Source: an uncultured Desulfovibrio sp.
GTDB lineage: Bacteria; Desulfobacterota; Desulfovibrionia; Desulfovibrionales; Desulfovibrionaceae
NCBI GenBank assembly: GCA_937926875.1
Contig: CALBAX010000097.1
Location: forward strand, 1 to 33,166
Length of the DNA: 33,166 bases
Direction: 5' to 3'
A program made the translations under genes and the position numbers. The first letter of the stretch is position 1; the number at the start of each line of letters is the position of its first letter. Below are positions 9,737-16,877 of the stretch, in pieces. The notes beneath the pieces are model-generated. The model made no database searches, was not told the origin of the DNA, and saw nothing but the letters and a program-made list of their open reading frames with translations.

Positions 9737-10450
9737 CTAGCGGGCCTTTTCGCCCACATGCAGGCAGACGATGCCCGACGTGAGCTTGATATGCCAGGCC
9801 CGCGCGAAACCGGCATCGGTCATTTCCTTTTCCAGGGCAGGGGCCGTGGGGAAATTGCGGATGGTCTCGGCCAGGTACTCATAGGCGCCCGGGTCGCGGG
9901 AGACCATCTTGCCGATACGCGGCAGGATCCTGTCCAGATAAAAATTGTACAGACCGCCCCAGATGCGTTCGCTGCCGGAGCCGAACTCCAGGATGCAGGC
10001 ACGCCCGCCGGGGGTGAGCACGCGCAGCATCTCGGCAAAGGCATCGGAGCGCGGCTTGATGTTGCGGATGCCGAAGGCCATGGTCACGCAGTCCACCGAG
10101 GCGTCGGGCAGGGGCAGCTTTTTGGCATCAGCGGCCACGGGCATGATGGCCCGGGCGTTGTCGTCCTTGAGCTTGTGCAGGCCGCGCTGGAGCATGGGCG
10201 GGCAAAAGTCCATGGCGGGCACCTGCACGTGCGGGAACTTGCGGCGGATGGCCAGCGAGACGTCCAGGGTGCCGGCGGCCAGGTCGAGCACGCGGTTGGT
10301 GCTGCCCACGCGCACGTTCTTGGCCAGCACATGGCGCCAGTAGTAGTCTATGCCCAGGCTCAGCGTGTGGTTGAGCAGGTCGTAGAAGCCGGCGATGCGG
10401 CCGAACATGCCGGAGACGGCGGCGTCATGCTGGGGACGGGGATCAGTCAC
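9737..10450 (-). CDS. ubiE: Demethylmenaquinone methyltransferase (UbiE/MenG family)
   Basis: A 237-residue class I SAM methyltransferase that adds the ring methyl group as the last step of menaquinone synthesis. Motif I is VLDLAAGTLDVSL; FDLLN-like and GIDYYWR stretches sit in the N terminus, and the family signature MAFGIRNIKPRSDAF and LEFGSG follow. I choose the GTG at 10450, because GGGAGG lies 8 bases upstream and it overlaps the stop of the 57-aa gene in the 8-base string GTGACTGA, which implies translational coupling. An ATG 17 codons further up has no ribosome binding site and would overlap deeply. With mqnB and the polyprenyl synthase it covers early and late menaquinone steps. Confidence 0.92.
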   Translation of the reverse strand: MTDPRPQHDAAVSGMFGRIAGFYDLLNHTLSLGIDYYWRHVLAKNVRVGSTNRVLDLAAGTLDVSLAIRRKFPHVQVPAMDFCPPMLQRGLHKLKDDNARAIMPVAADAKKLPLPDASVDCVTMAFGIRNIKPRSDAFAEMLRVLTPGGRACILEFGSGSERIWGGLYNFYLDRILPRIGKMVSRDPGAYEYLAETIRNFPTAPALEKEMTDAGFARAWHIKLTSGIVCLHVGEKAR

Positions 10451-10616
10451 GTCCGGCCTCCCTGGGCGCGTTGCCCTGGCGGATGGCTTCGCAGACCACA
10501 CGGTACACGGCGGGAAAGACCTCGGCGAAGTTGCCCGGCGAAACCGTGCGCGTCTCGATGAATTTGGCGGTCAGCTCTTTGGCGACCTGAAGGGCTTCCT
10601 TGCTGTCTTTGTCCAT
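10443..10616 (-). CDS. Small conserved-looking protein translationally coupled to ubiE
   Basis: A 57-residue charged, helical protein (MDKDSKEALQVAKELTAKF at the N terminus; then VSPGNFAEVFPAVYRVVCEA). It overlaps the ubiE start by 8 bases. The ATG at 10616 has only AGGT directly upstream; longer in-frame starts give low-complexity sequence. The pattern 'helix, then V-P/N-FAEVFP-x-VY-x-V' distantly recalls the N-terminal helices of MucR/Ros-type regulators, but there is no zinc finger, so I assign no function. Coupling suggests it is made in step with the methyltransferase. Confidence 0.65.
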   Translation of the reverse strand: MDKDSKEALQVAKELTAKFIETRTVSPGNFAEVFPAVYRVVCEAIRQGNAPREAGRD

Positions 10617-10641
10617 ACCTGGCCTCGTGGCATACAAAATG

Positions 10642-10697
10642 AAAAACCCGTCCACTGGGGAATGGCCTTGACCCACAACGGGAAAACGCCGGACGGG
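10642..10697 (-). terminator. Terminator-like long hairpin upstream of the ubiE operon
   Basis: On the minus strand CCCGTCC pairs with GGACGGG (10691-10697 and 10647-10653), followed by TTTTTCATTTT. The loop is about 37 bases. It ends 25 bases before the 57-aa gene, so it could terminate the coiled-coil gene transcript or act as an attenuator. A second hairpin without U-run (CGCCCCCGC / GCGGGGGCG, 10817-10838) lies closer to the coiled-coil gene stop. Confidence 0.4.
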
Positions 10698-10869
10698 TAA
10701 AGGAACGGAAACGGCAGCCCCCGCCCCTTTTGTTTTTGATTCGGGCCTGTACAGGGCTGATGCCCGCAAAAGGCCGTCCGTCAGCATATGCGCTAACGGT
10801 GCGCTTGGCAAGTCGACGCCCCCGCAGGAGCGGGGGCGGAAAAGGCCGTACGCACAGGGGAAAAGGCGC

Positions 10870-11826
10870 TCAGGCCTGGTCCGCCATCAGGCGCCGGATC
10901 TCCTCATGCAGGATCCGCGCCGCAGCGGCGGCAGCCGCCTTTTCCACGTATTTGTCGAAATCCGTCATCAGGTCGCCAAGCTGGTGTTCCAGGGCTCCCA
11001 CCCGCTGCTCCAGCATCCGCCGCTCTTCCTCAAGGCGGGCCATGTGGTCGCTGTCCGCAGCGGCCGGGGCCTCTTCGGGAGCTGCCGGGGCCTCCTGCTG
11101 CCGGAGCAGGGCCTGCACCCGTTCTTCCAGATGGGTGAGGCGTTCCACGGTCTCCATGAGCAGGGTGCCGTCACTGTGGCTGCTCCCGGCCCGGCCCTCC
11201 AGGCTGTCGAGACGCTGCACCATCTCCTGGCGTTCCCCCTCCAGCGCGGAAAGGCGCTCCATGCTCTCCATGAGCAGGACGCTGTCGGGCGCTCCGGCCA
11301 TGCTGCCGGGGGCGGGCCCTTCCGTGGCAGGCAGGGCCTGCACCTGTCCTTCCAGATGGGTGAGACGTTCCACGGTCTCCATGAGCAGGGTGGCGTCGCT
11401 GTGGACGTCCCCGGCCTGGGCTTCCAGGGCACTCAGGCGCCGGTCGAGCTGGCGGCAGCTTTCTTCCAGGCTGCTGATGCGCTCCAGGCTTTCCGGAAGC
11501 AGGGGAGCTTCGGCACCGCTCTGCCGGGCCAGAGCGGCCAGATGCAGGCCCGTATCACCGATCACGGCCGCGGAGGCATCCAGCCGGGCTTCCCAGTCCC
11601 TGGCGGGGGGCACGTCCCCGGCGGCAGGCGCAGGGGACGGCGCCGGCTCATGATCCGGGGCAGACAGCAGGAGCAGGTCGTCAGAGGCCGGGGCCGCCGT
11701 CGCCGGGGCCTCGTCGGGCAAGGGAAGGGGCTCAGGCGTTTTGGGGCTGTTTTTCGGCAGGTCGGGGCCTTTTTCGATAAGGTCCGTCAGTTCGATGATC
11801 TCGTTTTGCTCGGCAGATACGGCCAT
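10870..11826 (-). CDS. Coiled-coil protein with an internal 75-residue repeat
   Basis: A 318-residue acidic, Ala/Leu/Glu-rich protein without signal peptide or membrane helix. Residues 1-25 (start MAVSAEQNEIIELTDLIEKG) look like a conserved short leader, followed by a Pro/Ala-rich linker to about 75. Residues 109-290 are heptad-rich coiled coil. Two units repeat with a 75-residue shift: 109-165 and 184-240, each containing LLMETVERLTHLE and ending VQAL. The C terminus is an Ala-rich helix with RILHEEIRRLMADQA. No enzyme motif is visible. The first residues and tail may be docking segments, with the coil setting distance, but that is inference. I start at the ATG at 11826, with GAGG 8 bases upstream. 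Confidence 0.75.
   Translation of the reverse strand: MAVSAEQNEIIELTDLIEKGPDLPKNSPKTPEPLPLPDEAPATAAPASDDLLLLSAPDHEPAPSPAPAAGDVPPARDWEARLDASAAVIGDTGLHLAALARQSGAEAPLLPESLERISSLEESCRQLDRRLSALEAQAGDVHSDATLLMETVERLTHLEGQVQALPATEGPAPGSMAGAPDSVLLMESMERLSALEGERQEMVQRLDSLEGRAGSSHSDGTLLMETVERLTHLEERVQALLRQQEAPAAPEEAPAAADSDHMARLEEERRMLEQRVGALEHQLGDLMTDFDKYVEKAAAAAAARILHEEIRRLMADQA
11107..11502 (-). repeat. Two-copy intragenic repeat (225-bp period)
   Basis: The segments 11332-11502 and 11107-11277 encode the two repeat units of the coiled-coil protein. Their best-conserved parts, around 11130-11167 and 11355-11392, are nearly identical at the DNA level, which points to a recent internal duplication. 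Confidence 0.7.
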
Positions 11827-11913
11827 GGGCGCCTCACATGCAGGATGGTTGGTGATCCGGGTCTTCAACGGCTTGCCCTGCATAGCAGCTCATGCTCCAA
11901 AAGGCAAACCGCC

Positions 11914-11943
11914 AAAAAGAAAAGCCGCGGTTTCCCGCGGCTT
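11914..11943 (-). terminator. Rho-independent terminator of cytochrome c3
   Basis: AAGCCGCGG (11922-11930) pairs perfectly with CCGCGGCTT (11935-11943). A/G-rich bases at 11914-11923 give a U-rich tail in the minus transcript, 24 bases after the stop. Confidence 0.85.
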
Positions 11944-11966
11944 GCAGTACGAAAATGGATGACGGC

Positions 11967-12374
11967 CTACGGATGGCACTTGGACTTGGCGCAACCGGTG
12001 AGGTCCTTCTTCAGGTCAGGCTTTTCGGCCACGACCTTGACGTGACAGGACAGGCAGCTCTGGTGCTTCAGGGGGGCATCGGCCTTTTCCTTGGCATGGA
12101 CCACATAGTACAGGCTGTTGGTCCCCTTCTTGTCCTTCAGATTGTCATGACAGCCGGCAGTGGCGCACTTGGCGTAGCTTTCCTTGCCGTCCACAGGGTG
12201 GTGGCAGATGACACATTCCACGGTCTTGTGGGTGGAGTGGTTGAAGGTCACCGGCTTTTTGGGATTGGAACCTTGCAGGACGAGACCGTCAGCCGGGACA
12301 GGGGGCTGGGCCGCGATGGCGGGCACGGACAGGGCCAGAGCCAGGACACCGGCAGACAACAGGGCGAACTTCAT
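11967..12374 (-). CDS. Periplasmic tetraheme cytochrome c3 (class III)
   Basis: A 135-residue precursor. Residues 1-22 are a signal peptide (MKFALLSAGVLALALSVPAI, cleavage near AIAAQ). Four heme sites follow the classic alternating pattern: CVICH (54-58), CATAGCH (70-76, four-residue spacing), CLSCH (107-111) and CAKSKCH (128-134, four-residue spacing). Histidines 46, 49, 59 and others can be the sixth ligands of the bis-His hemes. Type I cytochrome c3 shuttles electrons from periplasmic hydrogenases and formate dehydrogenase to membrane complexes in sulfate reducers. The ATG at 12374 has a full AGGAGG. It is flanked by its own promoter and terminator, so it is monocistronic and probably highly expressed. 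Confidence 0.95.
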   Translation of the reverse strand: MKFALLSAGVLALALSVPAIAAQPPVPADGLVLQGSNPKKPVTFNHSTHKTVECVICHHPVDGKESYAKCATAGCHDNLKDKKGTNSLYYVVHAKEKADAPLKHQSCLSCHVKVVAEKPDLKKDLTGCAKSKCHP

Positions 12375-12448
12375 GGCAACCTCCTCACAGGCTAGTCGAA
12401 CCTTGGGACGCGCGGAACGGCTCCGGGACGTCACAGACAGATAACAAA

Positions 12449-12477
12449 TCAATACGCCGGGTTGCAAGATGTGTCAA
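12449..12477 (-). promoter_or_regulatory. Sigma-70 promoter of cytochrome c3
   Basis: On the minus strand a consensus TTGACA (12472-12477) is followed after 17 bases by TATTGA (12449-12454). The transcript would have a leader of roughly 65-70 bases. Confidence 0.65.
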
Positions 12478-12591
12478 CGTGGATGACGGAAAATCCGCAC
12501 GGTCTTCGACCAGGGAAAAAAGATGGGAAAATGCCCGCCTGCCGTGGAAACAGCGTGCGATTTCATGAAATTTTTCTTAAAAATCGGAAGA

Positions 12592-13248
12592 TTACACGCG
12601 CTCTCCCTGCTCCCCGCCTGCGCCGTACAACGGCAGGGTCTGGGGCGTGAGGTGGACGCTGTCCGGCACAAAAATATTTTTGCCCAGCCGCAGGCCCGCA
12701 TCCACGCGCACCTCCCGGCCCAGATGGGCCCCCGTTTCCACGATGACGTCCGCACCCAGGTGCGCGCATTCGCCCAGGTGGACATGGTCCCCCAGGCGGC
12801 AGCCCGCCTCCAGGCATGCCCCGGCCCGCAGCACGCAGCCCGTACCGGTGCGGCAGCCCGCTGCCAGTGAGGCACCGGCAAAGATGAGGTTCCCGGCGCC
12901 GACGAGGACATCCTGCTCCCTGCGGGCATCGGGATGCACCGCGCTGACCAGGGTGAAGCCCAGTTCCCGCAGGGCGTCGTGCAGCAGGCAGCGCAGTCTG
13001 GCAGCCTGCTTGTGCGGGGCCGTGACCACGGCCCGGGAGAAATCCCGGCGCAGACGGGCCAGATCGGCGTCCCGGCCCAGCGGGGGCACGCCCGCCTCTG
13101 CCACGAAGTCGCAACGCGGGCCGTGGATGACGCCCGCAGGGGCCAGTCCGGCAGCCAGCAGCAACGGTACGGCCGCGGCGCACAGGCTCCCGCCGCCCAC
13201 CAGCAGGACAGCTTCCCGTCCTTCGTTCCTCACGATCTCAGTCATCAT
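12592..13248 (-). CDS. PglD/NeuD-like acyltransferase (left-handed beta-helix)
   Basis: A 218-residue protein. The N-terminal third is a small Rossmann-like domain (AVLLVGGGSLCAAAVPLL), and from about residue 115 the chain shows hexapeptide turns of the left-handed beta-helix (for example GAGNLIFAGASLAAG, LGDHVHLGECAHLGADVIVE). This two-part plan matches PglD/NeuD sugar O/N-acyltransferases, which act on nucleotide sugars; the acceptor is unknown. The start overlaps the cbiG stop by 11 bases (ATG at 13248) or 8 bases (second ATG at 13245). GGAGG is one base from the first and four from the second, so the second may be used. Pairing with cbiG looks accidental or specific to this lineage. Confidence 0.75.
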   Translation of the reverse strand: MMTEIVRNEGREAVLLVGGGSLCAAAVPLLLAAGLAPAGVIHGPRCDFVAEAGVPPLGRDADLARLRRDFSRAVVTAPHKQAARLRCLLHDALRELGFTLVSAVHPDARREQDVLVGAGNLIFAGASLAAGCRTGTGCVLRAGACLEAGCRLGDHVHLGECAHLGADVIVETGAHLGREVRVDAGLRLGKNIFVPDSVHLTPQTLPLYGAGGEQGERV

Positions 13249-14446
13249 CCCTCCAGGAGCCCTTGGTCGACAGGGCCACGGCCAGGGTCAGCTGGCCGGC
13301 CACTCTGGTCTTTTCCACCAGCAGGCGGGCAGCCGGAGCATCCGTGCCGTCTGTCCGCGATCCGTTCCTCGCTCCCGCCGGCGGGGCGTTCCCCAGGCCG
13401 TCCGGTCTGGCAGGCCAGGCCCCGTTGGCATCCGGCGTCGCCGTACCGGTCATCCCCATCTGCCGGGCCGCCAGCAGGGAGGCCGCCTCGCAGACGCTGA
13501 AAGGCGCGCAGCCGAAGCGTTCCCCCGCCGCCATGGATGGATGCGGTGTGGTGACGCCGGCCAGCTCCGCCGCCTCGAAGGTCAGCAGGGGCAGGCCCAG
13601 ACGCCGGGCCAGTTCCTGCAAGGCCGGTTCCCTGGCCTTTTCCGCCACGGTCGCCAGGGCCGCCAGGGCCTGGGGCTCCAGCCCGTAGCGCAGCAGCAGG
13701 CCTTCCACGGCCGTGGCCACCAGCGGCGCAGGGACGCCCTTGCGGCAGCCCAGCCCCAGTACCAGCGCGGGCAGGGCCACCCGCAGGCGGCCTTGGCGTG
13801 CGGGCAGGCGTTGCCAGTGCACGCAGAGCGCGGACCCTTCCTGTTCCGGCAGACCCTCCTGCCGCAGGAAGGCTCCCCCTTCTCCGTCCGCCACGGCGCC
13901 GCAGGGGTCCCACAACGGCAAGGGCCGTCCTTCCAGCCAGCAGGCCTGGGCCGGGGGGAGCTGGTCCCAGTCCAGGATGCGCAAGCCCGCTGCCTGGAGG
14001 AACAGATCCAGCGCCGGGCGCTCGCCGCAATCCGTGGCTGTGGTGATGACCGGAACGGCACCCAGCAGGGCGGCCACATGGCGGCACAGGCTGTTGCCGC
14101 CGCCCCAGTGTCCGGCCAGCAGACTGATGACGAAGTGTCCGTCCGGCGAGATGACCAGGACAGGTGCGTCCGTGCTCTTGTGTCCCAGCAGGGGCGCCAC
14201 GGCCCGCACGGCGATGCCCGCCGCGCCCACGAAGATCTGGGGAAAGCCTGCGGCCTGCCGGGCCGCGTCCATGACGCCGGCAAACGGCCGGCAGTCTTCC
14301 GGGGCAAAACGTTGCGGTGCGGACAAACGGCATTCTGACAGCGTTTCGCCCGCTGGGCCGCGCCACGGCGTTGCGGCCAGCGCATCCCGCAGGCGCCGGG
14401 CCAGCGGCAGGGCCGCACTGCTCAGGACATGACAGGTACAATGCAT
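13238..14446 (-). CDS. cbiG: Cobalt-precorrin-5A hydrolase (CbiG)
   Basis: A 402-residue cytosolic enzyme of anaerobic cobalamin synthesis that opens the ring lactone of cobalt-precorrin-5A and releases acetaldehyde. The N-terminal and central domains show FVGAAGIAVRAVAPLLGHK, VLVISPDGHFVISLLAGHWG and ITTATD; the C-terminal CbiG domain shows VLGLGCRKGVP and PLLTFEAAEL. The frame runs on upstream through a palindrome, but the ATG at 14446 gives a start typical of the family; its ribosome binding site is weak. The C-terminal tail of about 70 residues after the CbiG domain (Ala/Pro/Gly-rich) is longer than usual. No other cobalamin gene is adjacent. Confidence 0.88.
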   Translation of the reverse strand: MHCTCHVLSSAALPLARRLRDALAATPWRGPAGETLSECRLSAPQRFAPEDCRPFAGVMDAARQAAGFPQIFVGAAGIAVRAVAPLLGHKSTDAPVLVISPDGHFVISLLAGHWGGGNSLCRHVAALLGAVPVITTATDCGERPALDLFLQAAGLRILDWDQLPPAQACWLEGRPLPLWDPCGAVADGEGGAFLRQEGLPEQEGSALCVHWQRLPARQGRLRVALPALVLGLGCRKGVPAPLVATAVEGLLLRYGLEPQALAALATVAEKAREPALQELARRLGLPLLTFEAAELAGVTTPHPSMAAGERFGCAPFSVCEAASLLAARQMGMTGTATPDANGAWPARPDGLGNAPPAGARNGSRTDGTDAPAARLLVEKTRVAGQLTLAVALSTKGSWRDDD

Positions 14447-14482
14447 GGGGATCCCGGTCCGGGTTGCGGGTGGAGAGGAGGG

Positions 14483-14532
14483 GCGAGGGGGAAGGGGGGC
14501 CCTTTTGGAAAAGGGCTCCCCTTCCCCCTCGC
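14483..14532. repeat. GC-rich intergenic palindrome, copy 2 (near perfect, 24-bp arms)
   Basis: Two 24-base arms (14483-14506 and 14509-14532) match with a single mismatch around a 2-base centre. The outer part reads GCGAGGGGGAAGGGG and the core CCCTTTT/AAAAGGG. It lies 37 bases upstream of the cbiG start and shares its outer arm with copy 3. Confidence 0.75.
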
Positions 14533-14943
14533 GCTCCCCCATCCCCGCCGAAAACATTTACTCAGGTCGGTATGGCACGTCCCCGCCACCGGACGCAAGG
14601 CCTGCCATCCCTCCTGACCGGGAAAGGAGCGGGAGAGGGCAGGCGGATAAAGAGCCGCAGCCAGTGCGGCAGATGGTCGGCAGGCAACAGGGCACGGATG
14701 GTGAGGCAGAGGGCCGGAGGGGCCTTAAAAAGGAAAAACGGAAGACAGGCAGAAGAGGGCTCTTGTCTGCCATGCAAGGCCACACAGAAGAGTTCGTTGG
14801 GGAGGCAGGCCGTGCCCGTTACGATGCGGCAGCTACGGGCAAAGACAGGAGGACGGTAACGCGACAGAGGCTGCGTACTGCTGTTTTGTCCATGATTTTG
14901 GGGTGACAGCTGCCGCGGAGTTACGGGCATCGGGAGCAGAGCT
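14533..14943. other. Intergenic DNA between two palindromes, no gene seen
   Basis: About 410 bases between hemL and cbiG. Frames crossing it on both strands lack a ribosome binding site and show no recognisable domain. I looked on the minus strand for a cobalamin riboswitch ahead of cbiG and saw neither a convincing B12 box nor the GCAACTGT-type core. Confidence 0.5.
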
Positions 14944-14996
14944 GCGAGGGGGAGAGGGAGACCTTTTCCCCGAAAAGCTTTCCCTCTCCCCCTCGC
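14944..14996. repeat. GC-rich intergenic palindrome, copy 3
   Basis: Arms 14944-14968 and 14972-14996 (25 bases each, about two mismatches, 3-base centre) begin GCGAGGGGGAGAGGGA and end in a CCTTTTC/GAAAAG core. It starts 31 bases beyond the hemL stop on the minus strand. Confidence 0.75.
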
Positions 14997-15027
14997 TCGA
15001 TCTTCGATCTTCAAACTTCAATGACAG

Positions 15028-16299
15028 CTAGAAGCTGACCTTGCGGGCGGCGTCCAGGGCTTTGTTGAAGTCGTCGTCGGTATGGGCGAAGGAGACCATG
15101 CCGGTCTCGAAGCCCGAGGGCGCCAGGAAGATGCCCTGCTGACGCATCTGCTTGTAGAAGGTGGTGAACAGCTGCTGGTCGCACTGCTTGGCGGTGGCGA
15201 AGTCCACCACTTCCTGCTCGCTGAAATAGGGGCAGAACATGGAGGCGATGGTGGGCATCTGGATGGGCACGCCCTTGGCGCTGAGGATGGCGCGCAGTTC
15301 GCCGGCAAAGGCGGACACGCGGCGTTCGAGGGCGTCGTAATCCATCTGGCGCAGCTGGCGCAGGGTGGCCAGACCGGCGGCCATGGCCAGCGGGTTGCCG
15401 GAAAGGGTCCCGGCCTGGTAGACGGCGCCGCGGGGGGCCACGTTTTCCATGTACTGGCGCTTGCCGCCGAAGGCGCCCACAGGCAGGCCGCCGCCGATGA
15501 TCTTGCCAAAGGTGGTCAGGTCGGGGTCGATGCCGAAGCGGGCCTGGGCGCCGCCGAAGGCGGCGCGGAAGCCGGTGATGACTTCGTCGAAGATGAGCAG
15601 GGCGCCGTGCTGGCGGGTGATCTCGCGCAGGCCTTCGAGGAAGCCGGGCCTGGGCAGGACAAGGCCCATGTTGGCGGCCACGGGTTCGACGATGATGGCG
15701 GCGATGCCTTCGCCATGCTGGCGGAAGATCTCGCGCACGGCCTCAAGGTCGTTGTAGGGGGCCAGCAGGGTGTCGGCCACCACGGCAGCGGGCACGCCGG
15801 GGGTGCCGGGGATGGAGAAGGTGGCAAGGCCGGAACCGGCGGCAGCAAGGAAGGGGTCGGCATGGCCGTGGTAGCAGCCCACGAACTTGAGCACCTTGTC
15901 ACGGCCGGTGACGCCGCGGGCCAGGCGCAGGGCGCTCATGGTGGCTTCGGTGCCGGAGTTGACCATGCGCACCATCTCCAGGCTGGGCATGTCGGCCACC
16001 ACTTCTTCGGCCAGGATGACTTCGTCGGGGCAGGGCGCGCCGTAGCTGGTGCCGCGGCCCGCGGCCTCACGCACGGCGGCGGTGACGGCGGGATGGTCGT
16101 GGCCCAGGATCATGGGGCCCCAGGAGAGGATGAAGTCGACGTATTCACGGCCGTCCACGTCGATGATGTGGCTGCCGTGGGCTTCGGCGATGAAGAGGGG
16201 CAGGCTGTCCACGTTGTGGCAGGCGCGCACGGGGCTGTTGACCCCGCCGGGGATGAGCTGGCAGGCTTTGTCAAAAAGCGCGCGGGATGTGTCGTCCAT
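15028..16299 (-). CDS. hemL: Glutamate-1-semialdehyde 2,1-aminomutase (HemL)
   Basis: A 423-residue PLP enzyme that converts glutamate-1-semialdehyde to 5-aminolevulinate, the first dedicated tetrapyrrole precursor. It starts with the family signature LIPGGVNSPVRAC (15-27); LSWGPMILGHDHP (58-70), NSGTEATMSALRLAR (114-128) and LLIFDEVITGFR (234-245) are present, and the PLP lysine is K266 in TTFGKIIGGGLP. Length is normal. AGGAG precedes the ATG at 16299 by about 11 bases. It follows ahbB by 13 bases, so the two form an operon linking the start and a late step of tetrapyrrole synthesis. Confidence 0.95.
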   Translation of the reverse strand: MDDTSRALFDKACQLIPGGVNSPVRACHNVDSLPLFIAEAHGSHIIDVDGREYVDFILSWGPMILGHDHPAVTAAVREAAGRGTSYGAPCPDEVILAEEVVADMPSLEMVRMVNSGTEATMSALRLARGVTGRDKVLKFVGCYHGHADPFLAAAGSGLATFSIPGTPGVPAAVVADTLLAPYNDLEAVREIFRQHGEGIAAIIVEPVAANMGLVLPRPGFLEGLREITRQHGALLIFDEVITGFRAAFGGAQARFGIDPDLTTFGKIIGGGLPVGAFGGKRQYMENVAPRGAVYQAGTLSGNPLAMAAGLATLRQLRQMDYDALERRVSAFAGELRAILSAKGVPIQMPTIASMFCPYFSEQEVVDFATAKQCDQQLFTTFYKQMRQQGIFLAPSGFETGMVSFAHTDDDFNKALDAARKVSF

Positions 16300-16312
16300 T
16301 GGCGTCAGGCTC

Positions 16313-16789
16313 CTAAAAATAGGTCATGGAGATTTTTTTGAGCTCTTTCAAGCTCTTGAGGATGGCGTACTCACGCAGGGGCGTGGTGGCGATCAGTTCC
16401 TGCGCCACGTCGAGGCATTCCTGTTCGCTGCGGCCGTGCACCATGGTGTACAGCTCGTAGGGCCAGTCGGGAGCGGCGCTGGGACGGTAGTAGACATGGG
16501 AGATGTGGCTGTGCCGGGCGGCGATGGTGCCGCATTCTTCCACCAGCTCGGGGGCCACTTTCCAGCCTACCATGGCATTGTGGTTCCAGCCGGTCTTCTG
16601 GTGTTTGATGCTGGCCCCGAAGCGGCGGATGGCACCGCTTTGCTTGAGACGGGAGAGCAGGTCGAGGACCTCCTCTTCCGTGCAGCCCACGGTGCGGGCG
16701 ATGTCGGCATACGGGGTCAGGGAGTCGGGCAGGTCGGCCTGCACGATACGCAGGATGGCACGTTCTGTTTCGGTGAATTGCTGGGCCAT
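16313..16789 (-). CDS. ahbB: Siroheme decarboxylase subunit, AhbB type (Lrp/AsnC fold)
   Basis: A 158-residue protein with an AsnC/Lrp-like plan: an N-terminal winged helix (TERAILRIVQADLPDSLTPY, then EEEVLDLLSRLKQSGAIRRF) and a C-terminal alpha/beta domain. The stretches GASIKHQKTGWNHNAMVGW and HVYYRPSAAPDWPYELYTM are characteristic of the AhbA/AhbB/NirDLGH group, which removes acetate side chains rather than regulating genes. AhbA-AhbB converts siroheme to didecarboxysiroheme in the alternative heme pathway of sulfate reducers. The sequence looks more like the beta subunit; no AhbA is next to it here. GAGGAA lies 6 bases before the ATG at 16789. Operon with hemL. Confidence 0.8.
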   Translation of the reverse strand: MAQQFTETERAILRIVQADLPDSLTPYADIARTVGCTEEEVLDLLSRLKQSGAIRRFGASIKHQKTGWNHNAMVGWKVAPELVEECGTIAARHSHISHVYYRPSAAPDWPYELYTMVHGRSEQECLDVAQELIATTPLREYAILKSLKELKKISMTYF

Positions 16790-16807
16790 GGATTCCTCAC
16801 AGGACGC

Positions 16808-16835
16808 AAAACGCCGCGCCTGTGAAAGCGCGGCG
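16808..16835 (-). terminator. Terminator between the SLOG-like gene and ahbB
   Basis: CGCCGCGC (16812-16819) and GCGCGGCG (16828-16835) form a perfect 8-bp stem, followed on the minus strand by TTTTG. It separates the unknown gene from ahbB-hemL, though the short U-run may allow read-through. Confidence 0.55.
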
Positions 16836-16877
16836 GATGCGCCCGAAAAAGGCCCGGCAGCCTGGGCTGCTCGCGGC

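Noticed and set aside
14445..14906. 153-codon plus-strand frame between cbiG and hemL
   Set aside because: It begins inside a palindrome, has no ribosome binding site and translates to Arg/Gly/Lys-rich sequence without a domain.
14447..15027. Possible cobalamin riboswitch upstream of cbiG
   Set aside because: The minus strand holds CAGGAG in a context vaguely like a B12 box, but the rest of the box and the conserved core are absent and a long palindrome sits where the expression platform would be.
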